Source: Serratia symbiotica (lineage in GTDB: Bacteria > Pseudomonadota > Gammaproteobacteria > Enterobacterales > Enterobacteriaceae). From it: a stretch of 64,000 nt of DNA. Every line of letters begins with the position of its first letter. Position 1 is the first letter of the stretch. Below, piece by piece: positions 46,348-58,023 of the stretch. The stretch spans positions 62,001 to 126,000 of the forward strand of contig FUHL01000002.1 of the NCBI GenBank assembly GCA_900155695.1, in the 5' to 3' direction. The translations under genes and the position numbers were made by a program. Under the pieces are notes generated by a model that had not been told where the DNA came from, made no database searches, and saw only the letters and a list, made by a program, of their open reading frames with translations.

Positions 46348-47618
46348 GAATTATCCAAATCATGTGGCGCTCGTAAGGATACCATCACTTTACTTACGGT
46401 ATCAAACGATCCACAGACAATAACGATATCGTTTTTATGGGCATCTTGCATTGCTTTTTTCCAAGCAGTTTCTACATCAATAAATTGACGCGAGTATTTC
46501 AAATACTCTGATAGTAATGCAGAGGTAGCTCCTCTAGGATTATCCAGTGACGCACAATACCATTCATCTACTTGCTCACATAGGTGGGATATGGTTCCAG
46601 GAATATCTTTATCTGACATCATGGCGATGACAGCACGAACTTTACCGCCTTTTCGTGGTACTTTTGATAAGCATATAGATAGATATCGTGCTGCATGCGG
46701 GTTATGCGCTACATCAAGGATTAATCTTGGTTCTTGGCATACGAATTGAAAACGGCCAGGCAACATTGTTTGTCTTAACCCGTTATGAATTGCTTGATAG
46801 CTAATATTTAATGAGGAATAACTTAATCCAGCAATTGCTGTAGCTGCATTCACTAGAGGTATATTTGGTATCGGTAAATCAGTTAATAACGTTTCGTCTT
46901 TTTCCCACTGCCAATACTTGCCTTGTTCTCTATAATGCCAAGCGACCCCCATTTTATAAATCTGTGTATCGAGTGTTTTTGCGACTTGCCATATACTTTC
47001 TGGTATATTAACGTCACCTATAATAGCCGGTTTGGAGGCGCGGAAGATACCTGCTTTTTCTCTCCCTATACTTTCAAGGTCTTTGCCTAACCAATCGGTA
47101 TGATCTAATGCAATATTCGTAATTATTGCGACATTGGGTTCTATAATATTAGTCGCATCTAATCGTCCACCTAAACCAACTTCTAAAATCACGACATCTA
47201 GCTGAGCTTGCTTAAATACATGTAATGCAGCAAGAGTGCTAAATTCAAAATAAGTTAATGCAGTTTCTTCACGTCCCTTCTCAATGGCTGAGAAGGCGTG
47301 AATCAATTGCGCTTCCATTATTTCTTTTCCTTGGATGCGTATACGTTCAGTATAACGCAGTAGATGTGGAGAACTGTAGACTCCAATGCGTAGGCCTGTA
47401 TTTAACAGTATAGCTTCTAGTGCGCAACAGGTTGTCCCCTTTCCATTAGTGCCAGCCACAGTAAATACTATTGCTGCAGGAGTTAATAATTCAAGATTCG
47501 ATGCAACCTGTTTGACACGTGTTAGTCCGAGTTGAATAGTCTGGCTATGTAGATGTTGTATATAATCAAGCCATTGATTTAATGGAGATAGAGATCGTGG
47601 TATCTGGTATATTTGCAT
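46344..47618 (-). CDS. folC: Dihydrofolate synthase / folylpolyglutamate synthase
   Basis: Bifunctional ligase that adds glutamate to dihydropteroate and extends folates with further glutamates. It is 424 residues (E. coli 422). The P-loop is in FTVAGTNGKGTTC (about 55-67), followed by GVYSSPHLLRYTERIRI, TYFEFSTLAAL, the Mur-ligase-type LEVGLGGRLDATNI, ALDHTDWLG, REKAGIFR and, in the C-terminal domain, LPGRFQF, LDVAHNPHAARYL and GSFDTVSKVM. It lies between accD and cvpA as in E. coli and is probably translationally coupled to cvpA. Folate is used by YgfZ, also in the window. Confidence 0.96.
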   Translation of the reverse strand: MQIYQIPRSLSPLNQWLDYIQHLHSQTIQLGLTRVKQVASNLELLTPAAIVFTVAGTNGKGTTCCALEAILLNTGLRIGVYSSPHLLRYTERIRIQGKEIMEAQLIHAFSAIEKGREETALTYFEFSTLAALHVFKQAQLDVVILEVGLGGRLDATNIIEPNVAIITNIALDHTDWLGKDLESIGREKAGIFRASKPAIIGDVNIPESIWQVAKTLDTQIYKMGVAWHYREQGKYWQWEKDETLLTDLPIPNIPLVNAATAIAGLSYSSLNISYQAIHNGLRQTMLPGRFQFVCQEPRLILDVAHNPHAARYLSICLSKVPRKGGKVRAVIAMMSDKDIPGTISHLCEQVDEWYCASLDNPRGATSALLSEYLKYSRQFIDVETAWKKAMQDAHKNDIVIVCGSFDTVSKVMVSLRAPHDLDNS

Positions 47619-47743
47619 ATATTGCTATGCCTAGAGTTGATTTGTTATTTTTTAATATTCTCGGAACTAGCTGTCACGTGTGTCATTTCTTTTCCTGTAG
47701 ATTAAGTATCGACTTGATTTTATCGAGTAATAATCAGGATACC

Positions 47744-48610
47744 TCATTCAAAATGAGGTTGTGGTTTATTGGTTAGCTTAGAAAGAATGCTCGCAAGGGT
47801 TCGGCGTATATTTGGCCGACGAACGATCATATCAATAGCGCCTTTTTCCATTAAAAATTCACTGCGTTGGAAGCCAGGCGGTAATTTTTCACCGACGGTT
47901 TGCTCAATAACGCGTGGTCCAGCGAAACCTATTAGTGCTTTTGGCTCGGCAATATTAATATCGCCAAGCATCGCTATGCTGGCAGATACGCCACCCATTG
48001 TTGGATCGGTTAGTACAGAGATATAAGGTAAACCACGTTCCTGTATTCTAGCTAGTACAGCGCTAGTTTTTGCCATCTGCATTAGTGACATCAGCGCTTC
48101 TTGCATGCGTGCTCCTCCACTAGCGGAAAAACAAACTAGTGGGCAGTGATCTTCTAGTGATTTCTCGGCTGCACGCACAAAACGTGCACCAACTACGGAC
48201 GACATAGATCCACCAATAAAAGAGAATTCGAAAGCAGCTGCGACAATCGGCATATCGTATAACATGCCTTTCATTACTACTAATGCATCTTTTTCGCCAG
48301 TAGCTTTCTGTGAAGCCACTAAACGATCTTTATATTTTTTAGAATCTTTAAATTTTAGAATATCCTTCGGCTCTAGCTCACTACCTAATTCGATTTTGCT
48401 TCCTTTATCTAGTACAGTTTGTAAACGCATGCGTGCTGTCATGCGCATGTGGTGATCACACTGAGGACAGACTTCCAAATTTCGCTGAAGCTCAGCACGA
48501 TATAGGACTTGGCTACATCCATCACATTTTGTCCATACTCCTTCAGGAATGCTTACTTTCCTGGTTTTTGTAATATTGCTTTTACTAAGAATTCGTTCAA
48601 TCCAGCTCAT
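47744..48610 (-). CDS. accD: Acetyl-CoA carboxylase carboxyltransferase beta subunit
   Basis: With AccA it transfers carboxyl from biotin to acetyl-CoA, giving malonyl-CoA for fatty-acid synthesis. It is 288 residues, somewhat shorter at the C-terminus than E. coli (304). The N-terminal zinc ribbon has four cysteines (CDGC and CPQC, about residues 29-51). The crotonase-type core follows with [55 protein letters not shown] and [24 protein letters not shown] lies just before the ATG. A small inverted repeat (47741-47759) covers the stop codon and might act as a 3' hairpin. The dedA gene between accD and truA in E. coli is gone. Confidence 0.97.
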   Translation of the reverse strand: MSWIERILSKSNITKTRKVSIPEGVWTKCDGCSQVLYRAELQRNLEVCPQCDHHMRMTARMRLQTVLDKGSKIELGSELEPKDILKFKDSKKYKDRLVASQKATGEKDALVVMKGMLYDMPIVAAAFEFSFIGGSMSSVVGARFVRAAEKSLEDHCPLVCFSASGGARMQEALMSLMQMAKTSAVLARIQERGLPYISVLTDPTMGGVSASIAMLGDINIAEPKALIGFAGPRVIEQTVGEKLPPGFQRSEFLMEKGAIDMIVRRPNIRRTLASILSKLTNKPQPHFE

Positions 48611-49379
48611 GTATAACCTTTCTATGCTAACTAGCCAAAAGCTAGTCCTCTATGCATTTTTGTTTAAAAAGGACACTTTATAATGGTAGAAAAATAAATG
48701 TATATTAAATTATATTAGTAGAGATCTTGTATATAAAAACGGATACAACTAAAATAACAGGAAATATATTGACTTTTTCTGATAAACATCAGACCAAGAT
48801 TTTTAGCCTTTTTATATTAGCACTTAAATAATAAAATATATATTAACAGTTTACTTTTTCCCTATTAGTAGAGTTTGCTAAGTACTAAAAGACCTAACAT
48901 AAATAACAAGGATTTATTTAAAATAGTGTATTAATTATACTATACATAAAAATGCCAATATGATTTTTATACTGGCTTAGATAAGCCTAGAATTTTTCAG
49001 TCAAATGGATTTAGATCCAATAGTTCAAAGTATAATTAACTATATAATAAATCATTTATCACTTATCATAACTCATAATATAATATCCGATATTAAAGCT
49101 CTTTTATTAGTAATTACGAAAGCATGTCAAAACTTGAAAAAGCAAAATATGCTTTCTCTGTAAAGCAAAACGTTAGCATAAACTAGTATCATAAAATATG
49201 ATGAGCAAAATCATCTATACTAATATTGCTTCTTATTTTATGAGTTAATCAGTAAAATGACTATGAGTATGTATGAATAAAAATTATTATTAAACTTCAT
49301 GGACATTATTAATTTTATTATTCACGTCGGCTATTTATTCTTACATAAAAGTCAATAAAAATATGGCAAATACTGGTAT
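48611..49379. other. Spacer where dedA is expected
   Basis: The 769-base gap matches the length and position of dedA in the accD-dedA-truA order of E. coli. I cannot read any DedA motif in it; the frames are closed. Confidence 0.5.
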
Positions 49380-50201
49380 TTAATCTTCTAGCAAAAACAT
49401 AGGCCCTATTGGTGATCGTGGGATAGCAAAGTGATTAGGGTAATCCACTGACACTAAATATAAACCTTCAGCTCTGGCAGTTGCTGCGGCTAACTTACGA
49501 TCTTTCAATTTTAAAAGCTCGGCCAGCCAGTATTCATCTTGCTTACTGCATCCAATTGCCATCAGACTCCCGACAATATTACGTACCATATGATGTACGA
49601 AGCTATTGGCCTTAATATCTACTAAAATATAATTTCCTTGACGCGTGACTTTAATATGTTTTACGTGACGCCACGGCGTACTCGATTGGCATTGCGCAGA
49701 GCGAAATGAAGAGAAATCGTTTTCGCCTAGCAAAAATTGAGCAGCACGATGCATACGAATAGAATTGAGTGGATAGTGAAAATGAGTAACACCTTGCTGG
49801 AATACTGCTGAACGGTTACGATGATTATAGATAAGATAACGATAGCGGCGTGCCGTAGCGCTATAACGCGCATGAAAATCGTCGGATACAGTACTTACCC
49901 AACGGACAGCAATATCAGGAGGAAGATAAAAGTTTGCTCCTGTAGCCCAATTTACATCTTTGCGTCGTGCGCTAGTTACAAAATGTACAACTTGTCCTGT
50001 AGCATGTACTCCTGTGTCAGTACGTCCTGCACATAATACTTTGATTAATTCATCAGCTACCTTACTAAGCGCTTGTTCTAAGCAGCTTTGTACACTAAGG
50101 AATTCCTTTTGCTGTTGCCAGCCATAGAAACGACTCCCGTCATATTCAATCCCTAGTGCAATCTTCTGTGTCTTGAGGAGTGGGACAAAGTTTTTAGACA
50201 T
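49380..50201 (-). CDS. truA: tRNA pseudouridine(38-40) synthase
   Basis: Converts uridines 38-40 in the anticodon arm of many tRNAs to pseudouridine. It is 273 residues (E. coli 270). The catalytic aspartate is in [18 protein letters not shown] (about residues 56-73). Other blocks are [48 protein letters not shown] and [25 protein letters not shown] precedes the ATG at 50201. It belongs to the accD-truA-side cluster read on the minus strand. No defect is visible. Confidence 0.97.
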   Translation of the reverse strand: MSKNFVPLLKTQKIALGIEYDGSRFYGWQQQKEFLSVQSCLEQALSKVADELIKVLCAGRTDTGVHATGQVVHFVTSARRKDVNWATGANFYLPPDIAVRWVSTVSDDFHARYSATARRYRYLIYNHRNRSAVFQQGVTHFHYPLNSIRMHRAAQFLLGENDFSSFRSAQCQSSTPWRHVKHIKVTRQGNYILVDIKANSFVHHMVRNIVGSLMAIGCSKQDEYWLAELLKLKDRKLAAATARAEGLYLVSVDYPNHFAIPRSPIGPMFLLED

Positions 50202-53200
50202 CTGTAAATCTTCTCCTTCACTAGGTGTGCTACTATTTCGATGGCCATTAAGGCCTCACCTAAAAAGTATGTTATCTGCTACAAAACAAAATTGTAGTAA
50301 TGATAGATTATCATAATTATTGCATAATAAACCAATGCTTCACGTATCTCTTATTAAGCATTCGGTCACTTGCATGGAATAATGTTTTTGTGACTCCATT
50401 AAATATGGTTGTCTTACTGATGACTGATTGCATCTTATTTCTTAAGACATTGCGCATAAATTATTTAGTTAGACTAACTGTGCATCATTATAAAATACTA
50501 GAAATTGAATGGAGCTCATCAAAATTGTTTATTACGTGTTGCTCAATATTTTATATACAAGATTGATTATAAAGCATTTCTTCATGTATATTTCTTGCTT
50601 GATTGTGTCAATAACTGAAAGAAGGTTAAAAGATCATGATTTATTTAATCCACCTTGTTTCATTTTAATAATGTTAATAAAATTTGTATTAGGAACAGGC
50701 ATACACATGCAGGCACTTGTATATATTTCGAAAAAAAGATCAATATCTTTACCTAGAAGAGGAAAGTCCCTTACTGTTGAGTAATCGTAGTCATCGTGAT
50801 GAACAATGGAAGACTATGATATAGGCATCTGGATTAAAACGAAATACACCGTTAGTTATGCATAGCAAGTTAAGTCTTCGCTATCTTAGATAGAATCATT
50901 AATGTATTTTTATAAATGTAGATTAATAATCTAATTTATTTTATAGATAAATAGTATTGCTGTAAAATAAAAACTATACTGTACTTATCGAGTCACGATT
51001 GCTACGCAATGAGATATACAAATCGTTAGAAATCAAACTTTATTATGAGTATTATGATGAGTCTTTTATTTATAATAAAATTATAATATATTTTAGCTTC
51101 AGTATAATATGATAATTTATATCACATACGATAAAAAAAGAGAAATTAATTTAAGGATAAAAACCAGAGTGCAGAACTAGCATGAGACAATTAATAAAAA
51201 TTAATAATACTTAATAAGTGGTATATTAAGTATACTAAATATTGAGTTTATAACGCCTTCTGTAAATTACTAGAAATAAGCCAATTGACTATAAATAAGA
51301 TAATCCTCATATAAATTAGAGTATATTTCATTTTTTAAAATAAAGACTTATAATAAAATGGTCATCGAAAGTCTTTAAGATCTAGCTATTTCTGATTTGT
51401 TGTACTGTTTTAGTATAAATCTATTATATTAATCCTCATACTTAATACGCTAACATTGTACATAGCTTTGCTATATAAAGAACTATTCCTCGTTACTTGA
51501 TCTAGGTGCCATATTTACACTATTAAAGTGTAAAATTTTTTCTTAAATAATATTATATGATTAATAGCTTCAGCAATTTTATTTATATAGATACGTCAGA
51601 TCAAAGTTAGTTTATATGATCTGTTATATTTTACGTGATATCTTTAATATTTTAAGTACTAATTGCATTGATTTTATATCATATCTCTATTGTCATATCT
51701 CCGATATGAGTTTTTTAACGCAATTTATTTATCTATTTTTAATCTCACGCATAACCTATCTTGTTGTTTCAACTATTATATTGATCTTGGAAATATAGTC
51801 GAATATTGGATGAATAACATACCTAAAGAGATAAATATACACGCTACTGATCAAGATTATCAGAGATTTTTGCTGATGTATTTACTTTGTTATCTTTAGT
51901 AATATGAGAATTGGCTATATCAATGTATTGATTTGAAGTTTTTTAATATCCTCGTTAACGCATTTTCAAGATTTACTGGAGGATGCGTTTAATTATCCTA
52001 TTATAGTAAATAATAATATCATATATTATATCATGATATAATCCAGCTTATAAAACAGAATGAATTATATGTTAATTTACTTTAACGATCTCTACCATAA
52101 AATGACTTTGTTATTCATATCTACGTAGTATTGAAAATTTTTCTTACTTTTCCTAACTTTTATATTGGCTTATTAATATATAATTTTAGTATATACGATT
52201 TATATATAAAGCCAAAGAATATATTGTTTTATTATTTTAATTTTATAGAGCATTTCAATTGATATTAGAATGGTCTGTTAAATGCTTAATTTAATCAGAT
52301 AGTTTATTGATGAAATATGGTATTTAATTAAAGTATGCACTGAAGTTTTTTTAAAATACTTTATTCCAGCGTAAGATACTAGGCACTATTTTTGATGTTA
52401 GTAGTATAGTTAGGATTTACGGTAGTAGTCAATCTTCTCGTTTTTTTGTAATTCAGTTTCTGAATTGAGATCTACTTAAGTACTAATGCGGATGGTAGAT
52501 TAGATATTGTAGTTGATTTCAGGTTATGCATAATGTGTTGCCTGAATTTAAAAATTGAGAGATGCCAAGTCAAAATTAGAAATTATAATGTTGCTATTTA
52601 GGATATCAATCCTAATTAAGTTATTCAGTATTTTATACTATGAATATAGTAGATATATTGATCAGTTCATCTTGTAATATAAAAGATCAATATATTTTTC
52701 ACTCGGTTCATTTGCTAAATATAATTTTTTGACTTTCTGAAATATTGATGTGTTATAAGAAGTAAATGTGATTTGATCAGTATCATTGTATTTTTCATAT
52801 TTTATTTTTTAAGTAATACGGCTTGACATGAAATGCACTTAAAATAATATACCTAGAGATCTATTTGCATTGAATAAATGTAAATAAAGCTATGCCATCC
52901 TCTCATTGAGAGTTATTCACTTTGAAGATAGAAGTCTTATTTATCAAGATTATAGATCTTTTTTAAGCATTTAGAAAACTAATAATTTTTAAATGTAATA
53001 AAAAGTATTTTCTCTAGAGCGACTAATAAATGATTAGGTCATGTTATATGTTTTATATTACATGAATCATTATTGTTGTTCTAATTTATTGCTCAACATG
53101 ATGGCGATGATGAAGCCAAAATATAAGTGTTGTATACATGCGTTTCTCATATTTATAGTTTATCGAAGTTATAACTTTATATCTTCGCTTTTTAATATTT

Positions 53201-55212
53201 TACAAGTAATGCAAATATTATAAAACAATAGGTTAATTGACAAACTAGAGAATATTGTAAGACAGGCCCTATTTTTAGGATAGATAAGTTTAGAGGAGGT
53301 AATTATAAAAAGTGTTTTGTAAATAAATTTTTAATATCACTCTTAACATGTTTGTAACCTATTTTACATCTATGATATAGATGAAAATGGATTAAGTTTG
53401 TTTCTTTGGTCGTTTTATAAAATGATTAAATAAGAGGGAAGATTGTATTTATATATCATATTTTCATTAAGATGATTGATGATTGAGATGAATGTAAAGT
53501 AAAGAATGATAGTATATATGGTACAATTACTACACTATTTTGTATCTCTTGTACGGACATGATGATGTCTTCGGTGAATATTTCTTTAATTTGATGTACT
53601 ACAATAGGGAAATATACAGGAGTTTAGATTGTTTTACTAGCTTAAATCATAGTTTGATATATCTCATGTATAGGTATGTTAATCAATTTCACAGACCTGG
53701 TATAAGAGGAGTATATTTTATAAAGTTTTATTTTATTTCTTGACTCTTAAAACAATATTTAGTTCAATCTAGATAAGATAAGCAGTATATTTAGATGACT
53801 TATTTATTGGTTTATTTTAAAAATCCTGCGTTTGTATATTCATCACAAGACTTCATTGCATGTGCAAATATAATCGCAGAAAGTATTTTAGTCATATTAA
53901 ATTTATAGTAATGTATGGACTTACTAGATATAATTAAGGCAGGAGATAAAATCTATAAGTTTTCGATTGGTATTTTTAAAAAAATAATTATATTTATGTG
54001 CAATGTTTATTCTTAAATAAGATCTTAATACATAGTGTTAAGTATCTATAAAAATATTTTTGATCTTGAGTAATGGCCAGATGCTTTACCTTATTTTAAT
54101 TTATTAATTTCATCATTATGAAAGATATGAATGATTTCAGTCGTTCTTAATGGTATTCTCGCTTTCATTTATATGATGATGTATAGCATATTTTGAGAAA
54201 TGATAAATTATTAATTTAATATTGATGGAACATAGCATATTTTATATAATGCAAATTTTTTATTGGCATGATCAGAGCATTATCTTAATTTTAGTTAGCA
54301 TATATTTTCATTCATGAGAGGATGTTAAACATACTAATTGGTGGGCATACGTTTTTCAGCGTAGATTTTACTATTCGCAGAATATCTGGATTATTAAGAA
54401 AAGCTCTTAAATATTTTTATTAAAAAAAAGAGATAACTTTAGTATCTATAAATGTATTTTAAAATACAAAACATTTATATATTATAATAATTTTATATAA
54501 TGTATAAAATAAGATAAACACTGAAAAAATGTACATTATTATAATATCATATTATTTTTCTATATCAATATCTATATATCGTGTGATTTTGTAAAGATAT
54601 GTTAATATTATTAATTAAATATCTATTGTAACAATATTATACGATAAAATATTTACGAATTAAGTGTATGTATGTTCAAAGTTCTTTATATTTTCTTATC
54701 TTAACTTTATATTTTATACTTCTATAAATTATTTTATAGTGTATTATATGAGTAATTAATATACACTGCAGAATTAGCTAGTTTTCCTAATAATCTTTTC
54801 TAATATTACATAAGTATTTAAATGTAATTATTTGAATATATAGTTTACTTAATATATAAATTTTTAAGATAAAATGAATTGATGAAATGGTAACACTACA
54901 CTAACTTAGTAGGATAGTGTATTTTTTATACAAACTTAATTAGTATCTGAATACTATTTTTTATGCATACTAGTGATTTTATTCTGTCCTCTCCTAAAAT
55001 AGGACAACAGCTAAAACAAATAGGATAAGTAATAAATCCTGCAATGGCACTCAATTAAATATTATATTTCAACATAATGCCTTTATTTATTATTTGCTAT
55101 CTATATATCGATCTATTTAAAAGTATATCAGTTTTATAATATAATGCTGATCTGCTGTATAACAACCTCTATATCAACTGCTAATAACAGTAACTTGTGA
55201 AGAGAGAATCAG
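50202..55212. other. 5-kb region without a recognisable gene
   Basis: The longest silent stretch of the window. It joins two E. coli blocks that are distant in E. coli (truA and hslR). Remains of genes near truA (usg, pdxB) or upstream of hslR (yrfG, igaA) might be expected, but I could not match anything. Several open frames of 60-90 codons exist (for example 50509-50784, 51690-51899, 53540-53743); they are rich in Ile, Tyr, Phe and Leu as random AT-rich sequence would be, lack ribosome-binding sites and resemble nothing known. Slightly less AT-biased patches lie at 50,700-50,900 and 52,380-52,560. Confidence 0.5.
54893..54926 (+). terminator. Terminator-like hairpin with T tract
   Basis: ACACTA (54893-54898) pairs with TAGTGT (54915-54920), with a smaller CTA/TAG inner stem, directly followed by ATTTTTTA. 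It has the form of an intrinsic terminator reading rightwards but has no gene upstream. It may be the relic of a lost gene before hslR or chance in AT-rich DNA. Confidence 0.35.
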
Positions 55213-55620
55213 ATGAAGGATCATGTAATAAGCCATCAATCGATACGATTAGATAAATGGTTATGGGCTGTGCGTTTCTATAAAACCCGAGCACTGGCCA
55301 GAAAGATGATTAAAAGTAGAAAAGTACAGTATAATAGAAATTATAGCAAACCAAGTAAGATAGTTGAACTAAATGCTAAAATTACATTACGACAAGATAA
55401 TGAAGAACGTACAGTTATTGTACTATCTTTAATGCATCAACGTAGAAGTGCATATGAGGCACAGCAAGCATATAAAGAAACTGAGGTTAGTATTGTTAAT
55501 CGAGAAAAAATTGCAATCATACGCAAAATAAACGATTCAGTTACACCACATGCAAATCGACGTCCTAATAAAAAAGAACGGCGCAATTTAATAAAATTGA
55601 AATTTTATAAAACAGAATAA
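55213..55620 (+). CDS. hslR: Heat-shock ribosome-associated protein Hsp15
   Basis: Small S4-domain RNA-binding protein that binds free 50S subunits carrying a stalled nascent chain and helps recycle them. It is 135 residues (E. coli 133). The S4 domain is at the N-terminus: IRLDKWLWAVRFYKTRALAR, MIKSRKVQYN, KPSKIVELNAKITLRQ. The C-terminal basic region RRPNKKERRNLIKLKF is typical. AGAGAG precedes the ATG. In E. coli it is followed by hslO and pckA and then envZ-ompR; here only an unreadable 1.2-kb gap lies between hslR and the envZ remnant. Mutations to Lys, Asn and Ile give the AT-driven amino-acid drift expected here. Confidence 0.94.
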   Translation: MKDHVISHQSIRLDKWLWAVRFYKTRALARKMIKSRKVQYNRNYSKPSKIVELNAKITLRQDNEERTVIVLSLMHQRRSAYEAQQAYKETEVSIVNREKIAIIRKINDSVTPHANRRPNKKERRNLIKLKFYKTE

Positions 55621-55638
55621 CGCTCTTTTATAAGAGTG
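55621..55638 (+). terminator. Small hairpin right after the hslR stop
   Basis: CGCTCTT pairs with AAGAGTG (one G-U) around a TTAT loop, immediately after the stop codon. No T run follows, so termination is only a possibility. Confidence 0.3.
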
Positions 55639-56849
55639 CCATGATATAAATTAAATCAATTGTATTACTATACTCCAACCACAATGTAGAAATCAGTGAA
55701 AATTTATCGTTTTAAACATCTTTTAGCAGATGCTGAATTAGCACAAATATTTAATGTAGGTCCACATCATTTAAGTCAATTGTTAGTTTTATATCAAATT
55801 TTAAGTATCACCTTAAATGTGAAGGTGATATATACAACCTTCTTAAAATAGCAATGATTCAATGAAGTGTTGTTGATTGAATATCAAAAGAACAGGAAAT
55901 GTATTTCATGACATACGTATTAGACTTTATTACTAAAGATCTGATAATATATGAATAAATTAGTAATCTCATTGAGATAATTGTTTGTATCAACTAAATG
56001 TAATCATTATCTAAAGTCTATTCACTTTAGCGAAAATAATTCTTATACAGGGTCCGGAATGTTTATTTATAATTAAGAAGAAATACTATACACTAATCGA
56101 TTTATACATAATAACCATCCATTGATATAGTGTAATTGAATTTCTTTATAAAAAAGAAAGTAACCTAAATCATTTGTGGATTTTTAGCATATGTAATTCT
56201 CTTCTCCATGGAGTAACTTACCCGTGGCTTGAGATAATATTTAATAAAATATCTTTATCTCCTATATATTATTACATTCATTTTTGCAAAAACTTAACGT
56301 TAAGTAAATATACTATTCTGCAATACAATGGTTAATCAATATTATTAAGTTTAAGGAAGATCAATATCTGTTAGTATATTTAATACTCATTTCTTTCTGC
56401 ATTTATAAGCGCAACATGTAATAATTTGAATATTAAAACTGTGTTATATACATAATAACAAATATTAATTTTTTGGATATCGCTAGCATAATAGCATCAA
56501 TCTATAATGCCTTAATATAAAAGTAACTTTAAGTAATGGTAGTAACATATACAAATATCATGCTTGTAATATCATTTCCATATTTTATTATATGAAATAA
56601 ATTAATATAAATAGTAGCTTATATGTATGTCTATTAGTATCTTTGATCATTAAATATGTAAATACTATTTAGAGCACTAAACTACATACACTACATGGAA
56701 TGCTCAGTTTCAATTCACAAAATGTAATTGATATTATCTGAATGAATATACATTAAAATATTATATAATACATCTAAACTCTATCAGTGACGATATATGC
56801 ATTGCTTTATTCTCGATTATTTATTTATCAGGTTCACTTATTAAAATTA
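55639..56849. other. Eroded region where hslO and pckA are expected
   Basis: In E. coli hslO, yhgE and pckA lie between hslR and envZ. Only about 1.2 kb remains. A short open stretch at 55697-55849 reads VKIYRFKHLLADAELAQIF..., which I could not assign; it may be a fragment of a lost gene. Confidence 0.45.
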
Positions 56850-58020
56850 GTCAAGGAATATAAGCGTAGGTTAGTAACCATCTACACTTGCTAGTGCCAA
56901 TATTTGACGAATCGATAATGCCTTTTACAATCGATCGACCTAGCGCAGTACCAATAATGCTTCGTGAATGTTCGCCTCGTACGAAATATTGTAGCAAATG
57001 CCGTAACATTCCAGAATTAACACTTGCCGCTCCATCATCTTTAACCTGAAACCACCCACGTACTAACTCACACCCACTACTAAATTTTATCCAACTATTA
57101 CCATAGTTAAAGTTGCATTGACTAGTATGTTTACTACAGCAATTTTTATATAAAAAGTATGGATGCCCACTATGGAGTTACCTGCTAACTTAGAAGTTTT
57201 AATCATGCAGTTATAGCTATTTTATTTTTCTACTACCTCACTAAGTATAACATTTAAACAATTGGTCTCGTTGAGCATTTATAGCCTGCACACAAATAAT
57301 CAATAAATCGCTTAATAATATCTTTGCGTTCTTCAATATCCTTAATTGCTCAATTTGGTTAAATATCTATTTTTATACTCACAATTTCGGTTGCAAGACG
57401 AGTGAGATTTGTCTACGCGCGTAGATCATAGCTGATTCCAGCCATCAGCAATATACGGTCATCTTCAAGTAACTTAACCTCTTATGATATATGAATCAAT
57501 GATACTGTAATGGCACGCATATCAGAAGATTAATATTTAAACAGTGGAGGAGAAACAATATCTTGACTCACATCTACACAGCAGCATGCTCAAGTGTTAC
57601 TAGCAGTCAATTTTTAATAGAGGTAAATCACCAGCCCCTCTTTCATCACTATTAATCTAGTCTCTATAGTATAATGGAAGAATAGTGAGAAATTATCTTA
57701 TATGGATTTTAATTAGTAGAAAACACCACGAATTCTGGAGTTTGATCCAGATTCTTAAACTCTCGGCCGGAGAGTTTTGTTGACTTCTAGTTGCATCTCT
57801 ATTGGCTCGTGAAAAGGAGCACAGAGGGAAACACTTAGCTGACGATATATTGCAAGTATCGATATATTTGCAAGTATCATGCTGCGACATCGTTGATCGC
57901 TATATATCATTTTGCAATTGCAGTCAATCTCATATCAATATATGCAGTTAGTAAAAAATATCTTAATGTTATTCTTGTGGACAATGAGGTCTAGAAAAAA
58001 TACATTTTAAAAAAGAAATT
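56850..58020 (-). pseudogene. envZ: envZ pseudogene (osmosensor histidine kinase)
   Basis: EnvZ is the membrane kinase/phosphatase that sets the phosphorylation of OmpR. Its remains follow ompR directly, as in E. coli. Read on the minus strand across shifting frames, pieces appear in order: KCIFSRPH (N-terminus), IYRQLSVSL and QLEVNK (periplasmic domain, shortened), DIVSPPLFKY (HAMP region), LLEDDRILLMAGISYDLRA (E. coli DRTLLMAGVSHDLRTP, where the phosphorylated His is now Tyr), YGNSWIKFSSG, RGWFQVKDDG, YFVRGEHSRSIIGTALGRSI (E. coli FVRGDSARTISGTGLGLAI) and GTSKCRWLLTYAYIP. Several stops, frameshifts and an internal deletion leave no long open frame. It cannot encode a working kinase. Confidence 0.93.
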
Positions 58021-58023
58021 TTT

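Noticed and set aside
47741-47759. Inverted repeat across the accD stop codon as an intrinsic terminator
   Set aside because: Stem is short, and no T tract follows on the minus strand, so it was not listed as a separate feature.
50300-51899. Several 60-91 codon open frames downstream of truA
   Set aside because: Composition is that of random AT-rich DNA, starts lack ribosome-binding sites, and no family resemblance was seen.
53041-53743. Two short open frames of 60 and 67 codons
   Set aside because: No homology, no ribosome-binding site, isolated in eroded sequence.
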